In this document: piece after piece, positions 15,201 through 23,081 of the stretch
How positions within the stretch are numbered: the stretch's first letter is position 1
Layout: each line of letters begins with the position of its first letter
DNA from: Streptomyces sp. MMG1121
GTDB lineage: Bacteria > Actinomycetota > Actinomycetes > Streptomycetales > Streptomycetaceae
DNA: 44,919 nt
Assembly (NCBI RefSeq): GCF_001280015.1
Contig: NZ_LGDV01000217.1
Coordinates: 1 to 44,919 of the forward strand
Direction: 5' to 3'
The notes under the pieces: generated by a model
Databases searched by the model: none
The model's input: the letters and a program-made list of their open reading frames with translations, nothing else
What the model was told of the DNA's origin: nothing
Translations under genes and position numbers: made by a program

Positions 15201-15765
15201 CGCGCAGCTCCTCGGGGTCGACGAGGTGCTCGGCGAGTTCGGAGTCGAGGGCGAGCAGGTCGCTGACGAGGTCGGCGAAGGAGCGGGTCAGCGCGGGGTA
15301 GGGGCCCGGGGCCTCGCGCAGTACGCGCGCGGCGAGCTGGTAGCGGGTGGCGTCGGCGAGCAGCCGGGAGGTGGGTTCCAGGCCGATGCGCAGGCCGTGG
15401 TCCTTCAGCAGCCGACCGGCGAAGGCGTGGTACGTCGAGATGACCGGCTCGCCCGGAGGGTTGTCCGGGTCGATGACGTCGGGGTCGGTGACGCCGGCCT
15501 TGACCAGCGCCTTGCGGACGCGCTCGGCCAGCTCGCCGGCGGCCTTGTTGGTGAAGGTCAGACCGAGGACCTGTTCGGGGGCGACCTGTCCGGTGCCGAC
15601 CAGCCAGACCACGCGGGCGGCCATCACGGTCGTCTTGCCCGACCCGGCTCCGGCCACGATCACCTGCGGGGCGGGCGGCGCGGTGATGCAGGCCGTCTGC
15701 TCCGGGGTGAACGGGATGCCGAGGAGCTCCTTGAGCTGCTCGGGATCGGTGATACGGGCGGACAT
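12214..15765 (-). CDS. adnB: AdnB-like helicase-nuclease subunit
   Basis: 1183 residues. N-terminal UvrD-type motor: Walker A VAGAGSGKTTVMAARV, TFTNKAAGELAERV, VVLLDEYQDTSVAQ, DPCQAIYGWRGAS, LTAHKSKGLEWDVVAVPG and LGYVTFTRPRS. The C-terminal RecB-family nuclease has RGTRFHAWVEARFEE, GRIDAVYKN, the catalytic EIVDWKTGRT and QLAVYRLAW. This is the AdnAB architecture, an actinobacterial RecBCD/AddAB-like machine that resects DNA breaks. Assignment as AdnB rests on gene order, second in the pair as in Rv3202c-Rv3201c. Between motor and nuclease is an acidic linker of DEDFPYDE-like repeats. ATG 15765 (MSARITDPEQ) has no SD; TAGCCT ends 8 nt before it, so the mRNA may be leaderless. Confidence 0.88.
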   Translation of the reverse strand: MSARITDPEQLKELLGIPFTPEQTACITAPPAPQVIVAGAGSGKTTVMAARVVWLVGTGQVAPEQVLGLTFTNKAAGELAERVRKALVKAGVTDPDVIDPDNPPGEPVISTYHAFAGRLLKDHGLRIGLEPTSRLLADATRYQLAARVLREAPGPYPALTRSFADLVSDLLALDSELAEHLVDPEELRAWDTDLLGTLKGAKLTNADLRKVPETAAARHELADLVQRYRAAKRARDLLDFGDQIALSARLARVPEVGRLLRDEFRVVLLDEYQDTSVAQRVLLAGLFGGGTGHPVTAVGDPCQAIYGWRGASVANLDDFPAHFAHPGGRPATRQALSENRRSGGRLLDLANGLAEPLRAMHAGVEALRPAPGAERDGTVRCALLATHAEEIDWLADSLAHLVRTGTAPGEIAVLCRTATDFAEIQGALVARDIPVEVVGLSGLLHLPEVADLVAVCEVLQDPGANASLVRLLTGPRWRIGPRDLALLGRRARLLVAHARAGDTDDPDRRLAAAVEGVDPSEVISLADALDTFLETPVERDFEEGADDGLPFSADARVRFARLAAELRDLRRSLSDPLMDVLHRVLAVTGLEVELSASPHALAARRRETLSNFLDIAASFAASDGEATLLAFLGFLRTAAQYEKGLDNALPGGENTVKVLTAHKSKGLEWDVVAVPGLVDGTFPSAQGREKWTAQAKVVPHALRGDADTLPDAESWDSRGMKAFHEAMKDHQHTEELRLGYVTFTRPRSLLLGSGHWWGPSQKKPRGPSGFLHALYDHCAAGHGEIEEWADEPAEDEENPALHTATADQVWPLPLDDDALARRRAAAETVLAHLDGLTAQDTGRPPAAHDPAAFDDPDWPTPPDEKLHDEDFPYDEEPYDADAYDEDFPYDEDAFPDDELPYAVDAVPMDDADEPAGRDTARPTVPDQASAPRHRPRPAGPPQHTRLTPEEARAVGSWDRDLDALAGELLRARQAVTDVPLPATLTASQLLLLAQDPDGLAQELARPMPRPPQPAARRGTRFHAWVEARFEELMLPLLEPDELPGSDAEIADEQDLEALKEAFERTAYARRTPYRVEAPFQLTIAGRVVRGRIDAVYKNDDGDEATYEIVDWKTGRTRTADPLQLAVYRLAWAEQQGVPPESVTVAFLYVRTGEVVRPAGLPDRAALERLLTEDAGVAHPTTRV

Positions 15766-15879
15766 GTGGCAAAAGGCTAGCGGCGGGCACTGACAGTCGG
15801 GGACGGATCGACTCCGCGGGGAGGGAGACGCGCAGGTCAGCGCTGGTGGTGCCATGCGTCACGCCCGCCCCGCGGTGGC

Positions 15880-18800
15880 TCACTCGACCACGTGCCGTCC
15901 CTCGGGCCGGGCGCTGCACGAGGCGCGGAACGCGCAGTGCGTGCAGTGCTGGCCGGTGCTCGGCGCGAACCGCTCGTCGAGGACCTTGCCGGCGGCGGTG
16001 GCGAGCAGCTCGCCGACCCACTCCCCCGACAGCGGCTCCTGGTTCTGCGTCTTGGGCAGGCTCTCGCCGCCGTCGCGTTTGGCGGCACCCTGGCGCAGGT
16101 GCACCAGCTCGGCGCCGCCCGGTTGGGGACGTACGCCGTCGAAGGCCTCGTCGACGGCGCCTTCGCGGACGGCCAGCTGGTACACGGCGAGCTGGGGATG
16201 GCGAGCCACCTCGGCGGCGCTGGGCGCCTGTTTGCCGGTCTTGAAGTCCACCACGTAGGCGCGCCCGTCGCCGTCCGCCTCCACACGGTCCATCTGGCCG
16301 CGGATGCGGACCTCGTAGTCGCCCGCTCCGAGGGTGACGTCGAAGTCCTGCTCGCTCGCCACGGGAGTGCGCCCGGTGCGGTCCAGCACGTGCCAGTTCA
16401 GGAAGCGTTCGAGCGCCACGCGCGCGTTGTCCTTCTCCTGCCGCGACTTCCAGGGCGCGTCGAAGGCGAGCGCGTTCCACACGGAGTCCAGGCGTTCCAT
16501 GAGGACGTCGAGGTCGGCCGGGGTACGGCCGGAGGCGACCTCGTCGGCGAGGACGTGCACGACGTTGCCGAAACCCTGCGCGGTGGTGGCGGGCGCGTCG
16601 GCCTTCACCTCGCGGCCCAGGAACCACTGGAGCGCGCAGGTGTTGGCGAGCTGGTCGAGGGCGCTGCCGGAGAGCACCACCGGCTGGTCGCGATGGCGCA
16701 GCGGCACCTTGCTCCGCGTCGGGTCGTACATGCCCCACCAGCGATGGGGATGCGCGGACGGCACCAGCGGGCGGCCGTCCTCGTCGGCCAGGGCGGCGAG
16801 GCGGGCCAGGCGGCGGGCGGCGGCCTCCCGCAGCGCGGCGGACGCGCGCGGGTCGACGGTGGTGGCGCGCAGCTCGGCGACGAGCGCGGCCACGGACAGC
16901 GGGCGGCGCGGGCGGCCGGTGACGTCCCGGGGCTCGACACCGAGTTCCGTCAGGAACCGGGACGGCTGGTCGCCGTCCTCGGCCGGTGCCTTCACGGCGG
17001 TCACGACCAGGCGCTCACGCGCGCGCGTGGCGGCGACGTAGAACAGCCGGCGCTCCTCGGCGAGCAGCGCGCCCGGCGTGAGCGGTTCGGCGAGCCCGTC
17101 GTGGCCGATGCGGTCGGCCTCCAGGAGGGAGCCGCGGCGGCGCAGATCGGGCCACAGCCCCTCCTGGACACCGGCGACGACGACCAGCCGCCATTCCAGG
17201 CCCTTGGCACGGTGGGCGGTCATCAGGCGGACGGCGTCGGGGCGTACCGCCCGGCGGGCGAGCGTGTCGGCGGCGATGTCCTCGGCCTCGATCTCCGCCA
17301 GGAAGTTCAGCGCGCCACCGCCTCCGGTGCGTTCCTCCGCGCGCGCGGCGGTGGCGAACAGCGCGCAGACGGCGTCCAGGTCCCGGTCGGCGTTACGGCC
17401 GGCCGCGCCACCGCGCCGGGCCGCCCGCTCCAGACGCGCGGGCCAGGGGGTGCCCTCCCACAGGTCCCACAGCGCCTCCTCGGCCGTACCGCCGCCCGCG
17501 AGGCGTTCGCGGGCCTTGCGCAGCAGCGCGCCGAGGCGCTGCGCCCCGCGCGCGTAGGCGGGGTCGTGCACGGTCAGGCGCTCGGGCTCGGCGAGCGCCC
17601 GCGCGAGCAGCTCGTCGGAGGGCGGCGGCAGCGCGTTCCCGGCCGCCCGCTCCTCCTCGCGCAGCGCGCGGCCGAGCCGGCGCAGATCGGCCGCGTCCAT
17701 GCCGGCGAGGGGGGAAGTGAGCAGGGTCAGAGCGGTTTCTGTGCCGAGCCAGGAGGTGTCCGTGGTGTGCTCCACGGCGCCCTCAGGGACACCTTCTTCG
17801 GCGACGGCTTCCTCAGGGGCTGCTTCTTCGGGGACGGCTGCTTCCGGGGACGGCCCACTCTCCGTGGTGAGTCCGCCGGCGCCCCCCTCGCGGCGCCCGG
17901 CCTCCGCCGTGGCCACCGCGCGCAGGGCCGTCAGCAGGGGGGCCACCGCCGGCTCGTGGCGCAGGGGCAGGTCGTCGCCGTCGACGTCCAGCGGTACGCC
18001 GGCCGCGGTGAGCACGCGGCGGAGGGTCGGCAGGGTATGGGATCCGGCGCGGACCAGCACGGCCATGTCACTCCAGCGGACGCCGTCCTCCAGGTGCGCG
18101 CGGCGCAGGATGTCAGCGACGTTGTCCAGTTCCGTACCGGGCGTCGGGTACGTGTAGACCTCGGTCTGGCCCCCGTCCCGTACGGCGGCCGGCTCGCGGT
18201 GGGCGCGCACCTTGTCGGCGGGCAGCCGGGTCAGCGGCATGCGGTGGGTGATCAGACGGGTGGCGGCCAGCAGGGCGGCGCCGGAGCGGCGGGAGGTGCG
18301 CAGCACCTCGACGGGGGCGGGACGGCCGTCCGCGCGCGCGAAGGCCGCCGGAAAGTCGAGGATGCCGTTCACATCGGCGCCCCGGAAGGTGTAGATCGAC
18401 TGGTCGGGGTCGCCGAAGGCGACCAGGGTGCGCCCGCCGCCGGCCAGGGCGTGCAGAAGTCGTACCTGGGCGGGATCGGTGTCCTGGTACTCGTCGACGT
18501 ACACGGCGTCGTACCGGGCGGCGAGCCGCGCGGCGGTCTCGGGGCGCCCCGCGAGCAGGACCGCACGGTGGACCAGTTCCGCGTAGTCGATCACGCCTTG
18601 CAGGTCGAGCACATCCAGGTACTCGGCGAGGAACGCGGCGGCGGCACCCCAGTCGGGACGGCCGGTACGACGGGCGAAGGCGTCCAGCGCGTCGGGGCCG
18701 AGGCCCAGCTCGCGGCTGCGGGCGAGGACGGCGCGGACCTCGTCGGCGAAGCCGCGCGTGGTCAGACAGGCGCGCAGTTCGTCGGGCCAGCGCACGTGCG

Positions 18801-19293
18801 TGAGCCCGAGCCGCTCCAGCTCGGGCTGTCCGGCGAGCAGCTCGCGGACGGTGACGTCCTGCTCGGGGCCGGAGAGCAGGCGCAGCGGCTCGGCGAACCG
18901 GTCACTGTCCTGGTGGGCGCGCACCAGGGCGTAGCAGTACGAGTGGAACGTGGTCGCCCTGGGCGCGCGGGCGGCGCCCATGCGCAGGGCCATGCGGTCG
19001 CGCAGGTCGACGGCGGCCTTGCGGCTGAACGTCAGCACCAGAATGCGTTCCGGGTCCCCGCCACCGGCGATCCGCTCGGCCACGGACTCCACCAGGGTGG
19101 TGGTCTTGCCGGTGCCCGGGCCCGCGAGGACGAGCAGCGGTCCGGACCGGTGGTCAACCACGGCGCGCTGTGCAGCGTCAAGACGAGGGGGATCCACCAC
19201 GACCGGCGGGGTACGGACCAGCCGGTAAGCGCCACGGCTCCCCTGCCGCACAGGGGGGTGCGGCAGGCGTCCGGTGGAGGAAGAGGAGCTCAC
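15880..19293 (-). CDS. adnA: AdnA-like helicase-nuclease subunit with Fe-S-type cysteines
   Basis: About 1137 residues. Motor motifs: Walker A LAGPGTGKTTTLVES, TFSRKAAVDLRD, DAVYVDEYQDTDP, GDPDQSIYTFRGADVNG, TAHRAKGLEWRLVVVAG and VAATRARERL. The C-terminal nuclease has GQMDRVEADG, VVDFKTGK and PQLAVYQLAV, bracketed by cysteines in LANTCALQWFLG and CTHCAFRASC. This C-x(n)-C-x2-C-x5-C pattern matches iron-sulfur nucleases of the AddB/Cas4 type. It partners the next gene in break resection. Start: GTG 19293 (VSSSSSTGRLPH) has AGGA about 12 nt upstream and I recall homologues starting there; GTG 19338 is an alternative without SD. An acidic low-complexity insert (PEEAAPEEAVAEEG) lies around residue 505. 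Confidence 0.88.
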   Translation of the reverse strand: MSSSSSTGRLPHPPVRQGSRGAYRLVRTPPVVVDPPRLDAAQRAVVDHRSGPLLVLAGPGTGKTTTLVESVAERIAGGGDPERILVLTFSRKAAVDLRDRMALRMGAARAPRATTFHSYCYALVRAHQDSDRFAEPLRLLSGPEQDVTVRELLAGQPELERLGLTHVRWPDELRACLTTRGFADEVRAVLARSRELGLGPDALDAFARRTGRPDWGAAAAFLAEYLDVLDLQGVIDYAELVHRAVLLAGRPETAARLAARYDAVYVDEYQDTDPAQVRLLHALAGGGRTLVAFGDPDQSIYTFRGADVNGILDFPAAFARADGRPAPVEVLRTSRRSGAALLAATRLITHRMPLTRLPADKVRAHREPAAVRDGGQTEVYTYPTPGTELDNVADILRRAHLEDGVRWSDMAVLVRAGSHTLPTLRRVLTAAGVPLDVDGDDLPLRHEPAVAPLLTALRAVATAEAGRREGGAGGLTTESGPSPEAAVPEEAAPEEAVAEEGVPEGAVEHTTDTSWLGTETALTLLTSPLAGMDAADLRRLGRALREEERAAGNALPPPSDELLARALAEPERLTVHDPAYARGAQRLGALLRKARERLAGGGTAEEALWDLWEGTPWPARLERAARRGGAAGRNADRDLDAVCALFATAARAEERTGGGGALNFLAEIEAEDIAADTLARRAVRPDAVRLMTAHRAKGLEWRLVVVAGVQEGLWPDLRRRGSLLEADRIGHDGLAEPLTPGALLAEERRLFYVAATRARERLVVTAVKAPAEDGDQPSRFLTELGVEPRDVTGRPRRPLSVAALVAELRATTVDPRASAALREAAARRLARLAALADEDGRPLVPSAHPHRWWGMYDPTRSKVPLRHRDQPVVLSGSALDQLANTCALQWFLGREVKADAPATTAQGFGNVVHVLADEVASGRTPADLDVLMERLDSVWNALAFDAPWKSRQEKDNARVALERFLNWHVLDRTGRTPVASEQDFDVTLGAGDYEVRIRGQMDRVEADGDGRAYVVDFKTGKQAPSAAEVARHPQLAVYQLAVREGAVDEAFDGVRPQPGGAELVHLRQGAAKRDGGESLPKTQNQEPLSGEWVGELLATAAGKVLDERFAPSTGQHCTHCAFRASCSARPEGRHVVE

Positions 19294-19550
19294 GTGGTTG
19301 GCCGGTCCTGGTGGTCGTGCTGATGGGCGGTCGGTCACGCGCGCGAGGCGGTGGCCAGGAGGTCGGGGGGACGGGTCCAGCCGACGCTACGCCGCCGATC
19401 CGGACGGAAGCAGAGTTTCCGCTTCTTCCCTCGCGGCGCTCGCGCCACGGGCGTCCCACACCTCTCGAACGTACGTCATGCCACGGACGTCCCCTCTGTC
19501 CCCCGTACGGGCCACAGGCTCCCCTCGACGGCATCCGATGGCGGAAGCTG

Positions 19551-19937
19551 TCAGGTGTGACCCTCCGCGCCCGCCCCGCCGTCCCACCGGGCCCGCCGCA
19601 TGTCAAGCCGCGGCAGATGCCCCTCGGCACTCCTGCCCGCCTCTTTCAGCGGCGTGCCCTCCGTGCGGTAGTGGGCGAGGGCACGCAGCTCGTGCCCGGG
19701 CAGCAGCACCCCGTCGGCGCGCACGACACGCCACCACGGAACGGCGCCTCCGTAGAGGGCCATCACCCGGCCGACCTGGCGCGGCCCTCCCTCCTCGAGC
19801 CACTCGGCGACATCGCCGTAGGTCATCACGCGTCCCGGCGGAATCCGCTCGGCGACCTGGAGGACCCGCTCGGCGTACTCCGGCAGCGCGTCCGCGTGCC
19901 CCTCGCGGGTGTCCTCGGCAGGGCTCTGCTCGCTCAT
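19551..19937 (-). CDS. Alkyltransferase-like (ATL) DNA-binding protein
   Basis: 128 residues. The sequence is the DNA-binding domain of O6-alkylguanine-DNA alkyltransferase: ERIPPGRVMTYGDVAEWL, GGPRQVGRVMALYGG (recognition helix with the arginine finger) and PWWRVVRADG. The alkyl-acceptor cysteine of PCHRV is replaced by tryptophan, the hallmark of ATL proteins. These bind alkylated guanine without repairing it and hand the lesion to nucleotide excision repair. ATG 19937 follows AGGATGGGA; an ATG three codons upstream is also possible. Its neighbours adnA and adnB are DNA-repair genes. From memory, M. tuberculosis Rv3204 is the positional equivalent. Confidence 0.88.
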   Translation of the reverse strand: MSEQSPAEDTREGHADALPEYAERVLQVAERIPPGRVMTYGDVAEWLEEGGPRQVGRVMALYGGAVPWWRVVRADGVLLPGHELRALAHYRTEGTPLKEAGRSAEGHLPRLDMRRARWDGGAGAEGHT

Positions 19938-20123
19938 TCGTCCCATCCTGCCGCACTCCACCGACAGCACGTCCCGGTGCCGCGAGGACGGCCCTCTCGC
20001 CCCCGGACGGCGCTTCGGGCAGACTGTGCGCCCGCGCATCCGCACCCTGATGACCCCATGTGTCGGTGGGACATGCCACCATCGTGCGGGCGGTGACCGG
20101 TGATACGAGACCAAGAAGAGACC

Positions 20124-23012
20124 ATGAATCAGCAGGGCGTGCACCCCGAAGGCGCGGCGGGCACCCCTGACGCCGCCGCGCGCCCCGGCGCCGCCGGCGG
20201 GAGCAGGGGCGACGCGGACGCACACCAGGAAGACACCGGTCCGCACAGGGAAGACACCGGTCCGCACAAGGACGACGCCACGCGCGCGCGTGGAAAGGAT
20301 GCCGGGGCTCCAGAGAGCAACGGCACCCGCGCGCGTGCGGACGACACCGACGACACCGAGGGGGCGCACGTCCCGCAGAACACGCCCCCCGGCCACGGTC
20401 GGGACGCCGATGACGAACCGCACGCCGACGAGGTGGAGGGCGACGAACCGCTGCTCCCCGCGCGCGTGCACCGCCCGTCCGACCTCATGCGGCTCCTGGT
20501 GGGCGTGCTCGCCATCGCGGTGCTGCTCGCGATCGCCGCGTTCGCGCACGGCACCACCTCGGGCCTCGAACAGGACATCAACAAAGGCACCGGCCAGGCA
20601 CCCGATCTGCTGATCAGGTTCGCGGGGCTGGCGTCCAGCATCGCGATCCTGCTGGTGCCGGTCGCCTTCGCGATCGAACGGCTGATCAAACGCGACGGGC
20701 TGCGCATCGCGGACGGCGTCCTCGCGGCCGTCCTCGCCCACGGGGTGACCCTCGCCACCGACCTGTGGGTCGCCCGGGCCGCCCCGGGCTCGATCCAGGA
20801 GGCGCTCACCCAGCCCTCGCCGGGCGACCTGCACGCCCTGACCGACCCCGTGCACGGCTATCTGGCACCCGTCATCGCCTATATGACGGCCGTCGGCATG
20901 TCCCGCAGACCCAGATGGCGCGCGGTGCTGTGGATCGTGCTGCTGCTCGACGCGTTCTCGATGCTGGTCACGGGCTACACGACGCCGTTCTCGATCATCC
21001 TGACGGTGCTGATCGGCTGGACCGTCGCCTACGGCACGCTGTACGCCGTCGGCTCCCCCAACGTCCGCCCCACCGGGCAGACTCTCATGGCGGGCCTCCG
21101 GCACGTCGGCTTCCATCCCGTCGGCGCGGCCCGCGAGGACGCCGTGGAGACGGAGAACGGCGACCGCGGCCGACGCTACTTCGTCACCCTGGAGGACGGC
21201 CCGCCGCTGGACGTCACGGTCGTGGACCGGGAACAGCAGGCCCAGGGCTTCTTCTACCGGGCGTGGCGCAATCTGACCCTGCGCGGTTTCGCCACCCGCT
21301 CCAGCCTCCAGTCGCTGCGCCAGGCGCTGGAACAGGAGGCTCTGCTGGCGTACGCGGCGATCGCGGCCGGCGCCAACGCCCCCAAGCTGATCGCCACCTC
21401 CGAACTCGGCCCCGACGCGGTCATGCTCGTCTACGAGCACACCGGCGGGCGCACGCTGGACTCGCTGGCCGACGAGGAGATCACCGACGAGCTGCTGCGC
21501 AACGCCTGGCACCAGGTGCGGGCGCTGCAGTCGCGGCGCATCGCGCACCGCAGGCTCGCGGGTGACGCCATTTTGGTGGATCGTTCCGGCACGGTGATCC
21601 TCGCCGAACTGCGCGGCGGCGAGATCGCGGCCGGCGAACTGCTGCTGCGCATGGACGTGGCCCAGCTGGTCACCACCCTCGCTCTGCGGGTGGGCGCCGA
21701 GCGGGCGGTGGCCTCGGCGGTCGGGGTGCTCGGCCCTGACGCGGTCGCCGACTGCCTGCCCATGCTCCAGCCGATCGCGCTGACGCGTTCCACGCGCGCG
21801 ACGCTGCGCCGGCTGGGCCGCGAGCGCGCCGAGCGGGAACGCGAAGCGGTCCTGGAGGCGTCCCGGCAGGCGAAGCAGGCCCGCCTGGAGGAGGCGGCCG
21901 AGACGACCCGGCCCGTGCTCGAGAAGCCCGACAAGAAGACCGTCCGGGCCGAGCAGCGCGCCGAGCAGCGGGCCATCGACGAAGCCGTCGACGAGGCCCG
22001 CGAGGAGGACCTGCTCACCCAGATCCGGCACCAGGTGCTGCGGATCAGGCCGCAGGCGCCCGTGGAACCGGCCCGGCTGGAGCGGGTGCGGCCGCGCACG
22101 CTCATCAGCTTCATCGCCGGCGCGATCGGCGCGTACTACCTGCTGACGCAGCTCACCCACATCGAGTTCGGCACCCTGTTCGCCCAGGCCCAGTGGGGCT
22201 GGGTGGCCGCCGCGGTGGTGTTCTCCGCGCTCAGCTACGTCGCCGCGGCGATGGCGCTGCTGGGCTTCGTACCGGAGCGGGTGCCGTTCCTGCGGACCGT
22301 GGCGGCGCAGGTCGCCGGATCCTTCGTGAAGATCGTGGCACCGGCCGCGGTCGGCGGTGTCGCTCTCAACACGCGCTTCCTGCAGCGCACCGGCGTGCGC
22401 CCGGGGCTCGCGGTGGCGAGCGTGGGCGCCTCGCAGCTGTTCGGGCTCGGCTGTCACATCCTGATGCTGCTGTCCTTCGGCTATCTGACCGGCACCGAGA
22501 AGACACCGTCGCTGTCGCCGTCGAGGACGGTCATCGCGGGTCTGCTGACCGTGGCGGTGCTGGTGCTCGTGGTGACCTCGGTGCCGTTCCTGCGGAAATT
22601 CGTCGTCACGCGCGTGAGGTCGCTGTTCGCCGGTGTCGTCCCGCGCATGCTCGACGTGCTCCAGCGGCCGCAGAAGCTGATCACCGGCATCGGCGGGATG
22701 CTGCTGCTGACCGCCTGCTTCGTGATGTGCCTGGACGCCTCCGTCCGCGCGTTCGGCGACGGCACGACCTCGCTGAGCATCGCCAGCGTCGCCGTCGTCT
22801 TCCTCGCCGGCAACGCGCTCGGCTCCGCGGCGCCCACCCCGGGCGGTGTCGGTGCGGTCGAGGCGAGCCTCACGCTCGGTCTGATCGCCTTCGGCCTGCC
22901 CAAGGAGGTCGCCGCCCCGGCCGTTCTGCTGTTCCGGCTGCTGACCCTGTGGCTGCCGGTGCTGCCCGGCTGGCTGGCCTTCAACCAGCTCACCCGCAAG
23001 GGCGCCCTGTAG
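20124..23012 (+). CDS. Large membrane protein: kinase-like domain plus lysyl-PG-synthase/flippase-type TM domain
   Basis: 962 residues. Residues 1-110 are disordered, acidic and His-rich with a repeated QEDTGPHREDTGPHKDD. About six hydrophobic segments follow (first LLVGVLAIAVLLAIAAFA near 122). Residues 325-560 resemble a protein- or LPS-kinase fold, with QALEQEALLAYAAIAAG and IAHRRLAGDAILVDRSG; the catalytic HxD is HRR here and the DFG position reads ELR, so it is probably inactive. A charged coiled coil (EREREAVLEASRQAKQARLE) leads to a C-terminal domain of about eight TM helices, typical of the LPG_synthase_TM/UPF0104 (YbhN) family (SAAPTPGGVGAVEASL). A role in lipid flipping or modification is likely but unproven. 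ATG 20124 has GAAGAG 5 nt upstream. Confidence 0.85.
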   Translation: MNQQGVHPEGAAGTPDAAARPGAAGGSRGDADAHQEDTGPHREDTGPHKDDATRARGKDAGAPESNGTRARADDTDDTEGAHVPQNTPPGHGRDADDEPHADEVEGDEPLLPARVHRPSDLMRLLVGVLAIAVLLAIAAFAHGTTSGLEQDINKGTGQAPDLLIRFAGLASSIAILLVPVAFAIERLIKRDGLRIADGVLAAVLAHGVTLATDLWVARAAPGSIQEALTQPSPGDLHALTDPVHGYLAPVIAYMTAVGMSRRPRWRAVLWIVLLLDAFSMLVTGYTTPFSIILTVLIGWTVAYGTLYAVGSPNVRPTGQTLMAGLRHVGFHPVGAAREDAVETENGDRGRRYFVTLEDGPPLDVTVVDREQQAQGFFYRAWRNLTLRGFATRSSLQSLRQALEQEALLAYAAIAAGANAPKLIATSELGPDAVMLVYEHTGGRTLDSLADEEITDELLRNAWHQVRALQSRRIAHRRLAGDAILVDRSGTVILAELRGGEIAAGELLLRMDVAQLVTTLALRVGAERAVASAVGVLGPDAVADCLPMLQPIALTRSTRATLRRLGRERAEREREAVLEASRQAKQARLEEAAETTRPVLEKPDKKTVRAEQRAEQRAIDEAVDEAREEDLLTQIRHQVLRIRPQAPVEPARLERVRPRTLISFIAGAIGAYYLLTQLTHIEFGTLFAQAQWGWVAAAVVFSALSYVAAAMALLGFVPERVPFLRTVAAQVAGSFVKIVAPAAVGGVALNTRFLQRTGVRPGLAVASVGASQLFGLGCHILMLLSFGYLTGTEKTPSLSPSRTVIAGLLTVAVLVLVVTSVPFLRKFVVTRVRSLFAGVVPRMLDVLQRPQKLITGIGGMLLLTACFVMCLDASVRAFGDGTTSLSIASVAVVFLAGNALGSAAPTPGGVGAVEASLTLGLIAFGLPKEVAAPAVLLFRLLTLWLPVLPGWLAFNQLTRKGAL

Positions 23013-23015
23013 GAC

Positions 23016-23042
23016 CGCGGGCCGTACCTCGTACGGCCCGCG
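23016..23042 (+). terminator. Hairpin after the large membrane protein gene
   Basis: A perfect 12-bp stem (CGCGGGCCGTAC / GTACGGCCCGCG) with a CTC loop begins 3 nt after the stop codon. No U tract follows. Confidence 0.75.
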
Positions 23043-23081
23043 CCCCGCGCGCCCCGGCGTGCCCGCCGCCACGATGGATGC

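Noticed and set aside
13079..16738. A 1219-codon minus-strand open frame across adnB/adnA
   Set aside because: Out of frame with the two helicase motifs, Arg/Pro-rich and without any domain.
15892..19323. A 1143-codon plus-strand open frame opposite adnA
   Set aside because: Antisense shadow: Gly/Val/Gln-rich, no motif, overlaps a gene with all helicase motifs.
19551..23072. A 1173-codon minus-strand open frame over the large membrane-protein gene
   Set aside because: It is the antisense of the real plus-strand gene; only its last 129 codons are the ATL gene. Composition is Arg/His/Gln-rich as expected for a shadow frame in GC-rich DNA.
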